Below, in pieces: positions 38,997 to 50,067 of a DNA stretch of 64,000 nt (position 1 is its first letter; every line of letters starts with the position of its first letter). This DNA is from Streptomyces sp. 6-11-2 (GTDB taxonomy: Bacteria > Actinomycetota > Actinomycetes > Streptomycetales > Streptomycetaceae): NCBI RefSeq assembly GCF_006540305.1, contig NZ_BJOR01000001.1, positions 1,860,001-1,924,000 on the forward strand, written 5' to 3'. The notes beneath the pieces were generated by a model. It saw nothing but the letters and a program-made list of their open reading frames with translations. It was not told where the DNA came from and ran no database searches. A program made the position numbers and the translations under genes.

Positions 38997-40544
38997 TCAG
39001 CCCATGAACTTCTTGAACTCGTCCGGAAGCTCGAAGTCCTGGCCACCCTGCTGCGGCAGCCCCAGGGCGCCGCCCGCCTGGGCGGCGGCGCGGCGGGCCG
39101 CCTCCTCCTGCTCCTGCTGCTTGCGCTTCATCGGGTTGCCGGAGCGCTGCTTGCCCTTGGCCTTCTTCGGCTGCTTCTTGGACCGACCGGGACCGCCGCC
39201 CATGCCCGGGATCCCCGGCATGCCGGGCATACCGCCGCCCTGGGCCATGCGGGACATCATCTTGCGCGCCTCGAAGAACCGCTCGACCAGGTTCTTCACC
39301 GCGCTGACCTCGACGCCGGAACCCTTGGCGATACGGGCGCGGCGCGAGCCGTTGATGACGGTCGGGTCCTGGCGCTCGCCCGGGGTCATCGACTTGATGA
39401 TCGCGGCCGTGCGGTCGACGTCCCGCTCGTCGATGTTGTTGATCTGGTCCTTGATCTGGCCCATGCCGGGCAGCATCCCGAGCAGCTTGCTGATGCTGCC
39501 CATCTTCCTGACCTGCTCCATCTGGGCCAGGAAGTCGTCCAGGGTGAAGTCCTGGCCCTTCTTGGACGCCAGCTTGGAGGCCATCTTCTCGGCCTCTTCC
39601 TGGCTGAACGTCTTCTCCGCCTGCTCGATCAGGGTGAGCAGGTCACCCATGTCGAGGATGCGGGAGGCCATCCGGTCCGGGTGGAAGGCGTCGAAGTCGT
39701 CGAGCTTCTCACCGTTGGACGCGAACATGATCGGCTTGCCGGTGATCTGCCGGATCGACAGGGCCGCGCCACCGCGGGCGTCACCGTCGAGCTTGGACAG
39801 CACCACGCCGTCGAAGCCGACGCCGTCGCGGAAGGCCTCCGCGGTGTTGACCGCGTCCTGACCGATCATCGCGTCGACGACGAACAGGATCTCGTCGGGG
39901 CTGACGACGTCCCTGATGTCCGCCGCCTGCTGCATCATCTCCTGGTCGATGCCGAGGCGGCCGGCGGTGTCCACGATCACGATGTCGTGGACCTGGGTCC
40001 GCGCGTGCTCGATGGAGTCCTTGGCGACCTTGACCGGGTCGCCCACGCCGTTGCCCGGCTCGGGCGCGTACGCGGCCACGCCGGCACGCTCGGCGACGAC
40101 GCTGAGCTGGTTGACGGCGTTCGGACGCTGGAGGTCACAGGCGACCAGCAGCGGGGAGTGACCCTGCTCCTTGAGCCACTTGCCGAGCTTGCCCGCGAGC
40201 GTGGTCTTACCGGCGCCCTGCAGACCGGCCAGCATGATCACGGTGGGCGGCTGCTTGGCGAAACGCAGGCGGCGGGTCTCGCCGCCGAGGATCGTGACCA
40301 GCTCGTCGTTGACGATCTTGAGGACCTGCTGGGCCGGGTTCAGCGCCTTCGAGACCTCGGCGCCGAGGGCACGCTCCTTGACGTTCTTGATGAACGAACG
40401 CACGACGGGGAGGGCGACGTCGGCTTCGAGCAGGGCGATGCGGATCTCGCGCGCCGTGGCGTCGATGTCCGCTTCGCTCAGCCTGCCTTTTCCGCGGAGG
40501 TTTTTGAAGGTCGCGCTGAGGCGGTCGGAGAGAGTATCGAACAC
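38997..40544 (-). CDS. ffh: Signal recognition particle protein Ffh
   Basis: 515 residues from the GTG at 40542-40544. It has an N domain (FDTLSDRLSATFKNLRGKG), a G domain (GLQGAGKTTLAGKL, the DLQRPNAV box, DTAGRLGID, SKLDGDARGGA) and a Met-rich M domain (GMLPGMGQIK, SRRARIAKGSG). It binds signal sequences and 4.5S RNA and hands ribosomes to FtsY, whose gene is at 48688-49896. A Gly/Met/Pro and then Lys/Gln-rich tail is typical of Streptomyces. Confidence 0.98.
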   Translation of the reverse strand: MFDTLSDRLSATFKNLRGKGRLSEADIDATAREIRIALLEADVALPVVRSFIKNVKERALGAEVSKALNPAQQVLKIVNDELVTILGGETRRLRFAKQPPTVIMLAGLQGAGKTTLAGKLGKWLKEQGHSPLLVACDLQRPNAVNQLSVVAERAGVAAYAPEPGNGVGDPVKVAKDSIEHARTQVHDIVIVDTAGRLGIDQEMMQQAADIRDVVSPDEILFVVDAMIGQDAVNTAEAFRDGVGFDGVVLSKLDGDARGGAALSIRQITGKPIMFASNGEKLDDFDAFHPDRMASRILDMGDLLTLIEQAEKTFSQEEAEKMASKLASKKGQDFTLDDFLAQMEQVRKMGSISKLLGMLPGMGQIKDQINNIDERDVDRTAAIIKSMTPGERQDPTVINGSRRARIAKGSGVEVSAVKNLVERFFEARKMMSRMAQGGGMPGMPGIPGMGGGPGRSKKQPKKAKGKQRSGNPMKRKQQEQEEAARRAAAQAGGALGLPQQGGQDFELPDEFKKFMG

Positions 40545-40617
40545 GGCGGCGTCGGTCCTCGGGGTCGGGGTCGGCAGTCTGAGCGCCTTCCAGGGTATCC
40601 GGCTCGGCAAGCAAAGC

Positions 40618-40649
40618 GTCCCTGCCCGCCGAATACAGCGAGCAGGGAC
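40618..40649 (-). terminator. Possible terminator after glnD
   Basis: An 8-bp stem GTCCCTGC/GCAGGGAC (40618-40625 with 40642-40649) and a 16-nt loop, about 110 bases after the glnD stop. It is weaker than the other hairpins in the window. Confidence 0.4.
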
Positions 40650-40760
40650 ACACACCCCGGACCGGCGGAGACTACGTCGCGTCCATGTCGCCTTCTCTCC
40701 CATGCCACCCCCCGCGACGGCGGGGAGCACCTCCGTTCAACGCGTGGGACGACCACGAGG

Positions 40761-43208
40761 TCACGCCCGCAACGCGTCTTCCAGCTTGCGGGCCACAGAA
40801 GCCGCCTCCTCGGCCGAGAGCGGAGCGCTCTTGTCACTCATGACGTAGAAGGCGTCCATCGCATTGGCGCCGAGCGTCGACACGTGCGCACTGCGCACCT
40901 GCACCCCCGCGTCCTCCAGCGCCCGCCCGATCCGGAACAGCAGCCCCGGCGCGTCCTGGGCGCGGACCTCGATCACGGTGGCGTGCCGGGAGGCGGCCGG
41001 GGCGACCGTGACCCTGGGCGGGGGTGCCGCCACGCCGTGGCGGCGCGGGTAGGCGGCGTCCCGTTCGGCGAGGCGGGCCGCGACGTCGAGGGTGCCGTCC
41101 AGGGCCCGGACGAGGTCGGCGCGCAGCCGGGCGGCCCGGGGCAGGGTGCCGTACTCGGCGGCGACCCGCCAGTCCAGCAGGAGTACGGAGCCGGGGGCGA
41201 CGCCGTCCGGCAGGTCCAGGGGCCGTAGCTCGGCCGTGCGGACGGTGAGCCGGTGGGTCGCCAGCACTCCGGCGACCGAGGGCAGGACGCCGGGCTGGTC
41301 GGGAACGGCGATCAGCAGCTCGACGCCGAGGGGCTCGGGCTCCCCCGGGTACTCCTCGATGGACGGTTCGGTCCGCGCCCGCAGCGCCAGGGCCGGCCCG
41401 CCGGTGCGGAAGGCCTCGATGGCGAGCCGCTCCTGCTCGGCGGTGGGCGCGGCGGGCTCGGGTTCCTCGGGGACGTCCCCGGCGAGGACCGCGCCGACCC
41501 GTCCGACCAGGTCGGTGACGAGGGAGCCGCGCCAGGACGACCAGGCGGCCGGCCCGGTGGCCAGGGCGTCCGCCTCGGTGAGGGCGTGCAGCAGTTCGAG
41601 GGTGCTCTGGGTGCCGACCGCCTCGGCGACGGCGTGGACGGTGACCGGGTCGTCCAGGTCGCGCCGGGTGGCGGTCTGGACGAGCAGCAGGTGGTGGCGT
41701 ACGAGGGTGGCGAGCACCCGGGTGTCCGCCGGGTCGAAGCCGATCCGCCAGGCCACGTCCGCGGCGATGCTCTCGCCGGCCGCGCAGTGGTCGCCGGGCC
41801 GGCCCTTGCCGATGTCGTGCAGCAGCGCGGCGACCAGAAGCAGGTCGGGGCGGCCGACCCGGCGGGTGAGGGCGGAGGCGCGTACGGCCGTCTCGATCAG
41901 GTGGCGGTCGACCGTCCAGCGGTGGACGGGGTTGCGCTGCGGGCGGCAGCGCACCCGCTCCCAGTCGGGCAGGAACCGGGTGATCAGCCCTTCCGCCTCC
42001 AGTGCCTCCCAGACCTCGACGGTGGGGCGGCCGGAGCCGAGCAGAGTGACGAGCTGTTCGCGGGCCTCGGCGGGCCAGGGCGTGGGCAGGGGGCGGGCGG
42101 TGGCCGCGAGATGCCGTACCGCGTGCGGGGAGAGCGGCAGGCCCGCCTGGGCGGCGGCGGCCGCTGCGCGCAGCGGAAGCACCGGGTCGCGTTCGGGGCG
42201 CGCGGTGCGGGCGAGCCCGACCTCGCCGTCCTGTTCCACCACGCCTTCGGCGAGCGGCGTCCTCTCCGCGACCGGCCTGCCGCCGCCGAGCAGGGCGCGC
42301 AGTCTCGGCCGCACCGCGCGCGACCGGAGCACACGCCCCACCTCGCGCCAGGTGACGTCACCGGCGTACGAGAGGACGCGTGCCGCCTCGTACACCTGGC
42401 GCAGGAGCGCGTCGGCGTCGGGCAGGCCCAGTTCCGCGGCGACCTGGTCCTGGTCCTGCAGCGCGAGCCGGTCGGAGGCGCGGCCCGTCGTCAGGTGCAG
42501 GACGTCACGCACGTCCAGCAGCCGGCGGCGGGCGTCGGCGAGGCCCTCGCGCGGTGCGTCGGCGAGCCAGGAGGCGGCGACGGCACGCAGGGCGGTGGCG
42601 TCCCGCAGGCCACCGCGGGCCTCCTTCAGGTCGGGCTCCAGAAGGTACCCCAACTCGCCCTGCCGCTCGGCGCGTTCGGCGCACAGCTCCCGGAGTTCGG
42701 GCAGGCGTCTCGGCGCCTGGTTGCGCCAGTCGGCGAGGATCGCGGTGCGCAGTGCGGTCGTCAGGCCGAGGTCGCCGGCGAGGTGCCGGGTGTCCAGCAG
42801 GCCGAGCTGGACCTTGAGGTCGTCGCGCGCCGCCCCGCGGGCCTCGGCCGGGGTGCGGACCGCGTGGTCCAGGGCGATGCCGAGGTCCCACACGGGGTAC
42901 CAGAGGCGGTCGGCGAGGGCGGCGATCTCCTCGGTGTCACCGCCGTGGTGCAGGAGCAGCAGGTCCAGGTCGCTGCGGGGCGACAGCTCGCCGCGCCCGT
43001 AGCCGCCCACGGCGACGAGGGCGACGCCCCGCGGTCCCCCGGCCGCCCTGGTGAACAGCTCCGCGAGCCAGTGGTCGGTCAGTCCGGCGAGCGCGGCCCG
43101 GCGCGGTGGCCCGGACCGCGCCCCCTCGGTGAGGAGGCGCAGCCGGGCCGCCGCGTAGCCGCCCGGCTCCGCGTTCTCCGCTTCGCTTCGCACGTCCGTT
43201 CCCGTCAC
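40761..43208 (-). CDS. glnD: PII uridylyl/adenylyltransferase GlnD
   Basis: 815 residues from the GTG at 43206-43208, with AGGAG upstream. It has a nucleotidyltransferase domain (VGGYGRGELSPRSDLDLLLL), a central GlnD helical domain, an HD hydrolase domain (LLHDIGKGRPGDH) and two C-terminal ACT domains that sense glutamine. It modifies the PII protein encoded just upstream; in Streptomyces the modification is adenylylation. It is the third gene of amtB-glnK-glnD, 25 bases after glnK. Confidence 0.96.
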   Translation of the reverse strand: MTGTDVRSEAENAEPGGYAAARLRLLTEGARSGPPRRAALAGLTDHWLAELFTRAAGGPRGVALVAVGGYGRGELSPRSDLDLLLLHHGGDTEEIAALADRLWYPVWDLGIALDHAVRTPAEARGAARDDLKVQLGLLDTRHLAGDLGLTTALRTAILADWRNQAPRRLPELRELCAERAERQGELGYLLEPDLKEARGGLRDATALRAVAASWLADAPREGLADARRRLLDVRDVLHLTTGRASDRLALQDQDQVAAELGLPDADALLRQVYEAARVLSYAGDVTWREVGRVLRSRAVRPRLRALLGGGRPVAERTPLAEGVVEQDGEVGLARTARPERDPVLPLRAAAAAAQAGLPLSPHAVRHLAATARPLPTPWPAEAREQLVTLLGSGRPTVEVWEALEAEGLITRFLPDWERVRCRPQRNPVHRWTVDRHLIETAVRASALTRRVGRPDLLLVAALLHDIGKGRPGDHCAAGESIAADVAWRIGFDPADTRVLATLVRHHLLLVQTATRRDLDDPVTVHAVAEAVGTQSTLELLHALTEADALATGPAAWSSWRGSLVTDLVGRVGAVLAGDVPEEPEPAAPTAEQERLAIEAFRTGGPALALRARTEPSIEEYPGEPEPLGVELLIAVPDQPGVLPSVAGVLATHRLTVRTAELRPLDLPDGVAPGSVLLLDWRVAAEYGTLPRAARLRADLVRALDGTLDVAARLAERDAAYPRRHGVAAPPPRVTVAPAASRHATVIEVRAQDAPGLLFRIGRALEDAGVQVRSAHVSTLGANAMDAFYVMSDKSAPLSAEEAASVARKLEDALRA

Positions 43209-43233
43209 CGGCGGCTCCTGTTCCTCGCGCTGT

Positions 43234-45102
<1,869 letters not shown>

Positions 45103-45251
45103 TTACGTAGCGGTGAAGCGCGTGGTGACGTGCCGTGAAGCACGTGCCGGAAAACAGGCCGGCCGCGGGCGGCCTTCCGATGACCAGGCATGGGGGAGCC
45201 GAGTCGGGCAGTTCGGGAGGGCCGGCCGCGGCCGGGGTCGGGGAGGCGCTG

Positions 45252-46736
45252 TCAGACGGCCTCGGCGGTCTCGGGCAGTTCGGCGGCGAGCTGTTCGGTC
45301 AGGTCGATGACCTCCGCGAGGTCCCCGTAGCCGCGTACGGCGTTGTCGACGGTCTTGCGGATACGGGTGTTCACGCGCTCGGAGCGGACCTTCTTGGCCA
45401 CCCTCATGGCCTGCCTCGCGTATTCGGTGCTCTGCTCGGGCTCGCGCTGGAGCAGGTGGACCGTGGCCATGCCGATGAGGTTCAGGGCGTACGACCGCTG
45501 GTGTTCGCGGTCCTCGGCGAACTGTTCCACGGCCTTCCGCATCAGCGGCTCCGCCAGTGAGGCGTAGGTGGGACTGCGGCCGGCGACGTAGGCGAGGTCA
45601 CGGAAGGAGTGGGAGTTCTCGCCGTACAGCTCGGCCTCGGAGAAGAAGCGGATCCAGTCGGGGTCGGGCTCGTCCCAGTCCTCGGCGTCGGCGAAGGCGT
45701 CCTCGGCCATGCGCACGGCGCGCTTGCACTTGCCGGGCTGGCCCGTGTTGGCGTAGGCGCGGGCCTCCAGCGCGTACAGCATGGACTGGGTGCGCGGGCT
45801 CGCGCAGTCGCGGCTGCCGTACTGCGCGAGGTGGATGAGCTCCAGGGCGTCCTCGGGGCGGCCGAGGTGGATCATCTGGCGGCTCATGCTGGACAGGACG
45901 TAGGAGCCGAGCGGTTTGTCGCCGGCTTCCTTGGCGGCGTGCAGGGCGAGGACGAAGTACTTCTGCGCGGTCGGCTGGAGTCCCACGTCGTAGCTCATCC
46001 AGCCGGCCAGTTCGGCGAGTTCCGCGGCGACCTTGAACAGCCGGCGGCCGGTGGGCTCGGGCTGGGGCTCCTGGAGGAGGTCCGTCACCTCGTGCAACTG
46101 GCCGACGACCGCCTTGCGGCGCAGGCCGCCGCCGCACTGGGCGTCCCACTGCCGGAACATCACGGTGGTGGTCTCCAGCAGCTCCAGCTCGGGCCGGGAG
46201 AGCCGGCCGGGACGGCGGGAGGCGGCCTGCGGCTCGGGCTCCTCCAGGGGGGCCGGGGGCGCGGGCACGAGCCAGCGCTGGAGCGGCTCGATGAGGGACG
46301 GGCCCGCGGACAGCGCCAGCGACGTTCCGAGGAAGCCGCGCCGCGCCAGCATCAGGTCGCTGCGCGAGAACTCGCTGAGCAGGGCCACGGTCTGCGGGCC
46401 CGTCCAGGGCAGGTCGACACCGGTGGCGGAGGGGGTCGGGCGGGCGGTGCGCAGACCGAGGTCCTCCACGGCGACGACGCAGCCGAAGCGCTCGGAGAAC
46501 AGCTCCGAGAGGATCCTGGGGATCGGCTCGCGCGGGTTCTCGCCGTCCAGCCACCGCCTGACGCGCGAGGTGTCGGTGGAGATGTGGTTGGCGCCCAGCT
46601 GGCGGGCTCGGCGGTTGACCTGGCGGGCGAGCTCGCCCTTGGACCAGCCGCTGCGCACGAACCACGAGGCGAGCAGCTCGTTCGGGCGCTTGTCCGCGCT
46701 CGCAGCGCTCGTCTCGCTTCCGTCGTTGCCGCTCAC
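45252..46736 (-). CDS. nsdA: NsdA, negative regulator of antibiotic production and sporulation
   Basis: 494 residues from the GTG at 46734-46736; 15 more codons upstream are possible. The N terminus has a helix-turn-helix-like region (WFVRSGWSKGELARQVNRRARQ, split here by family context) and the RVRRWLDGENPREPIPRIL segment. The remainder is a set of helical TPR-like repeats (LIHLAQYGSRDCASPRTQSM, ALEARAYANTGQPGKCKRAV). In S. coelicolor, loss of NsdA raises actinorhodin and methylenomycin output and sporulation. No TTA codon was noted. Confidence 0.95.
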   Translation of the reverse strand: MSGNDGSETSAASADKRPNELLASWFVRSGWSKGELARQVNRRARQLGANHISTDTSRVRRWLDGENPREPIPRILSELFSERFGCVVAVEDLGLRTARPTPSATGVDLPWTGPQTVALLSEFSRSDLMLARRGFLGTSLALSAGPSLIEPLQRWLVPAPPAPLEEPEPQAASRRPGRLSRPELELLETTTVMFRQWDAQCGGGLRRKAVVGQLHEVTDLLQEPQPEPTGRRLFKVAAELAELAGWMSYDVGLQPTAQKYFVLALHAAKEAGDKPLGSYVLSSMSRQMIHLGRPEDALELIHLAQYGSRDCASPRTQSMLYALEARAYANTGQPGKCKRAVRMAEDAFADAEDWDEPDPDWIRFFSEAELYGENSHSFRDLAYVAGRSPTYASLAEPLMRKAVEQFAEDREHQRSYALNLIGMATVHLLQREPEQSTEYARQAMRVAKKVRSERVNTRIRKTVDNAVRGYGDLAEVIDLTEQLAAELPETAEAV

Positions 46737-47182
46737 TGGAACGCCCCCATCCCTGAGACCACTTGTCGCTTGGTGCGCCAAGCCCTATCAGAATGCCGGT
46801 CAACAAGGCCGTTCGTCCGCCGATTCTCACCCTTCGAACCGACTGCCGACTTGCCTCCGGCATACCCACGAGTGCATGTGCCCCAGGCCTCGCACACTCA
46901 CAGTAATCCTACGATCACCCGTCCAGCCACGGGGATCCCTGAAACGCCACCATTCGCCACCCCTTCGAATGAACCCTCGGTGACCCCTACGCGATTCACT
47001 TGACATAGGACAGCCGCGGGAGAGTGGAGCGGTGCATGCGAGGGCGCGCGCCGCCGGACGCACCACCCCCGGCGCCGCCGCACGCCGCACGGCCCCGACC
47101 GGGCCGGGGAGGAGCGGAAACAGAGAGTGACGATCGGCATCCGTCTCGTAACCATCGGGGCGGTGGACCCGTTGGAGGGGGC
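46737..47182. other. Divergent intergenic region of nsdA and the primase-like gene
   Basis: About 445 bases, more A+T-rich than the genes around it. It holds the divergent promoters. TTGACA is present at 47000-47005 on the plus strand, but no good -10 box follows. Two CCTTCGAA words (near 46834 and 46965) are present. No ORF with coding character was found. Confidence 0.5.
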
Positions 47183-47845
47183 ATGGGCTTCACGATCGGC
47201 GGCATTCGCGAGATCCGCTCCGGCACGCGGCGGCGCGGCCGGTCGTACCGCTCGTCGGAGTGCACGGCGGTGGCCGAGTACACCGGGCTGTGGGGCTGGG
47301 ACGTGGTGCGGGGCGCGCGGGCCGTCGGCGGCGCCTGCTCCTGCGGCCGCACGAACTGCCCGGCTCCGGGTGCCCACCTCCTGGAGTTCGCGCCCGGGAT
47401 CCCGGCCGGGGCCACGCTCGACGAGGTGACCAGGGCGTGGCGGGAGCTGCCGGGGGCCGCGGTGATGCTGGCCGTCGGCCGCGTCTTCGACGTCATCGAG
47501 GTCGCCGAGCCGGCCGGGCGCCGCGCCCTGGTCCGGCTGGAGCGCATGGGCCTCCCCGTCGGCCCGGTGACCGCCACCCCGGACGGCCGGGCCCAGTTCT
47601 TCGTCGCCCCGGGCGCCGCCGCCGAGCTGCCCGCCCTGCTCTACCGCCTGGGCTGGGACGATCCCGGCTCCCTCGACCTGCGCGGCCTCGGCCCCGGCAC
47701 GTTCCTCACGGCCCCGCCGTCCGACCGCGGCGGCTGCGGCCCGGTCCGCTGGCTCCGCCCACCCGCCCTGGACACCGCCAAGCCCCCTCAGGCCCGCCTC
47801 CTCCTGGGCACGCTGGCCTATGCGGCGCACCGGTCACGGGCGTAG
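47183..47845 (+). CDS. Bifunctional primase/polymerase N-terminal-like protein
   Basis: 220 residues from the ATG at 47183, with GGAGGGG upstream. It resembles the prim-pol N-terminal domain: AVAEYTGLWGWDVVRGARAV, CSCGRTNCPAPGAHLLEF, and later a segment like FLTAPPSDRGGCGPVRWL. No helicase domain follows, so it is a stand-alone domain. The two catalytic acidic residues of true prim-pol enzymes are not obvious. It is divergent from nsdA. The function is unknown. Confidence 0.8.
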   Translation: MGFTIGGIREIRSGTRRRGRSYRSSECTAVAEYTGLWGWDVVRGARAVGGACSCGRTNCPAPGAHLLEFAPGIPAGATLDEVTRAWRELPGAAVMLAVGRVFDVIEVAEPAGRRALVRLERMGLPVGPVTATPDGRAQFFVAPGAAAELPALLYRLGWDDPGSLDLRGLGPGTFLTAPPSDRGGCGPVRWLRPPALDTAKPPQARLLLGTLAYAAHRSRA

Positions 47846-48641
47846 CCGGAGGACGGACACCCGAACGGCGCCACCGGGGGCACCCGACGGCCGGCGAAGG
47901 TCGGGGCGCGGTCCTGTCGAGCGGGCCGCTCACGGGGTCAGTCGGCTGAGCACGGCCCACGGGAGCAGTCGCCGAGCACGAGTGGCGGGAGCATCCGCCG
48001 CCAGGGTGGGCGGGAACAGCGAGGACGCGGCGCCGTCGGCCCCACATACTCGCCCTCGACGGCCGTCGAAGAATGCCTCACCGGCGGCCCCCTCCCCGGC
48101 CGCCTGGCCGCTCGGGCCATCGGCTCGCCACGTCCGGACGGATCCCGTCGTCGGCCTGTCGGAGTGCCCCGCGTGGGGTGGGCCCGCGGCCCGTGCGGCC
48201 GGCGGGAGCCCTCGGCTCGTGTGCCGGACGAGTCTGGTCGTATGGACGCCCCCCACCGGGGGCTCAGTGTCTTGCGCGGGTGCGCGTCCGGGTCCGGGTG
48301 GTGGCGCGTGCGTGTGCGTGGGCGACGCCTCCGCCTCGGCACGTGTCCGCTCCCGCCGGTGTCCCCACGCCGCATACGGGCGCGGGACGGGCGGCAGCCG
48401 AAGGTGCCGGCGTCCGGCGTCCGGCCGGGGGCGTTCTGGGAGTGGCCGCGACTGAGCGTGGCCCGACGGGCCGTCGGAGCGACGAAGTGTCGGAGTGTCG
48501 TGGACTCTCCCCAGCGGCCGGGGCAGGGACTCGTCCTGTGGTCCTCGGCTCGGCCTGTCGGGCCCGGCTCTGCGTGCCGGTCCCGTAGACGCTCGGCGTG
48601 CCGGGGCCGTGGGCGCTCGGGTGCCGGGGCCGTAGACGGAA
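47846..48641. other. Long convergent intergenic region without a recognisable gene
   Basis: About 800 bases between the primase-like gene and ftsY. Open frames exist on both strands, but they are Arg/Pro/Gly-rich, lack ribosome sites and do not resemble proteins. It contains GT-rich runs around 48280-48330 and the direct repeats listed separately. Confidence 0.6.
48574..48640. repeat. Three direct repeats of about 24 bp
   Basis: GTGCCGG...CCGTrGrCG-type units begin at 48574, 48598 and 48621. They directly precede the ftsY terminator. The role is unknown. Confidence 0.6.
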
Positions 48642-48672
48642 GTGCCCGCCCCGGTGGGACCGGGGCGGGCAC
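48642..48672 (-). terminator. Terminator after ftsY
   Basis: A perfect 14-bp stem (48642-48655 with 48659-48672) and a 3-nt loop, 15 bases after the ftsY stop. Confidence 0.8.
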
Positions 48673-48687
48673 GGAAAAGGGTGGGAG

Positions 48688-49896
48688 TCAGTCTCCGATG
48701 AGGGCGTCGACGAAGGCCTCCGGTTCGAAGGGGGCCAGGTCGTCCGGGCCCTCGCCGAGGCCGACCAGCTTGACCGGCACACCCAGCTCGCGCTGGACGG
48801 CGACCACGATGCCGCCCTTGGCCGTACCGTCCAGCTTGGTGAGCACGATGCCCGTGATGTCGACGACCTCGGCGAAGACGCGGGCCTGGACCAGACCGTT
48901 CTGGCCGGTGGTCGCGTCGAGCACGAGCAGCACCTCGTCCAGCGGCGCGTGCTTCTCCACGACGCGCTTGACCTTGCCGAGCTCGTCCATGAGGCCGGTC
49001 TTGGTGTGCAGGCGGCCGGCGGTGTCGATGAGCACCACGTCGGCGCCCATCTCCTTGCCGTCCTTCACCGCGTCGAAGGCGACGGAGGCGGGGTCGCCGG
49101 CCTCCGGGCCGCGCACGGTGTAGGCGCCGACCCGCTCGCCCCAGGTCTGCAGCTGGTCGGCGGCGGCCGCGCGGAACGTGTCGGCGGCGCCCAGCACGAC
49201 GCTGCGGCCGTCGGCGACCAGGACCCGGGCGAGCTTGCCCGTCGTCGTGGTCTTGCCGGTGCCGTTGACGCCGACGACCATCACGATGCCCGGCTTGCTG
49301 GCGGCCGGCTCGGTCTTCACCGTGCGGTCCATGTCGGGGCCGATCAGCGTGAGCAGCTCCTCGCGCAGCAGCCCGCGCAGCTCCTCGGGGGTACGGGTGC
49401 CGAGCACGCGCACGCGCTCGCGCAGCCGGTCGACCAGCTCCTGGGTGGGCCGCACGCCGACGTCGGCGGTCAGCAGGGTGTCCTCGATCTCCTCCCACGT
49501 GTCGTCGTCGAGGTTCTCGCGGGACAACAGGATGAGCAGGCCCTTGCCCAGGGCGTTCTGCGAGCGGGAGAGGCGGGCGCGCAGCCGCACCAGACGGCCG
49601 GCGGTGGGCTCGGGCACCTCGATCGGGGGTGCCGGAAGCTCCTCGACGGGCGGCTCCTCGACGGCGACGGAAGCCGAGCCGTCGGGCAGGTCCACCTCCT
49701 CGATCGTCCGCCGCGGCTCCTCTCGCGGCGTCTCGGCCTCCTCGCCGACGTGTGGCTCGGCCGGAGGGGCGGTGATGTCGGGCGCCGAGGGCGGCGGCGG
49801 GGGCAGCGGCTTCCTCCGCCGGCTGCCGATGATGAGCCCGCCGAGCGCGCCGAGCACGACCACGGCGATAACTACAGCAAGGATGATGGTTTCCAT
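48688..49896 (-). CDS. ftsY: Signal recognition particle receptor FtsY
   Basis: 402 residues from the ATG at 49894-49896. An N-terminal membrane helix (IILAVVIAVVVLGALGGLI) is followed by a Pro/Glu-rich acidic linker and then the NG domain: GVNGTGKTTTTGKLA, DTFRAAAADQL, LIDTAGRLHTK and TKLDGTAKGG. It docks Ffh-ribosome complexes at the membrane. The true membrane helix at the start is an actinobacterial feature, unlike the amphipathic A-domain of E. coli. Confidence 0.97.
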   Translation of the reverse strand: METIILAVVIAVVVLGALGGLIIGSRRRKPLPPPPPSAPDITAPPAEPHVGEEAETPREEPRRTIEEVDLPDGSASVAVEEPPVEELPAPPIEVPEPTAGRLVRLRARLSRSQNALGKGLLILLSRENLDDDTWEEIEDTLLTADVGVRPTQELVDRLRERVRVLGTRTPEELRGLLREELLTLIGPDMDRTVKTEPAASKPGIVMVVGVNGTGKTTTTGKLARVLVADGRSVVLGAADTFRAAAADQLQTWGERVGAYTVRGPEAGDPASVAFDAVKDGKEMGADVVLIDTAGRLHTKTGLMDELGKVKRVVEKHAPLDEVLLVLDATTGQNGLVQARVFAEVVDITGIVLTKLDGTAKGGIVVAVQRELGVPVKLVGLGEGPDDLAPFEPEAFVDALIGD

Positions 49897-50067
49897 AACG
49901 CGTCCAGTATGCGCGACCACCTGGGCGGTCAGCGGTAGTCCCGACGGGGCCGCGTGCCCCTGGAATACCGGACCCGCCGGCCGCCCGGCGTACGGGATGC
50001 GGACCGCCCGCACGAGCACGTGCTGCCCAGGCTCGGTGCGTGAGCCGGGGCAGTGAGGCAGGGGCGG

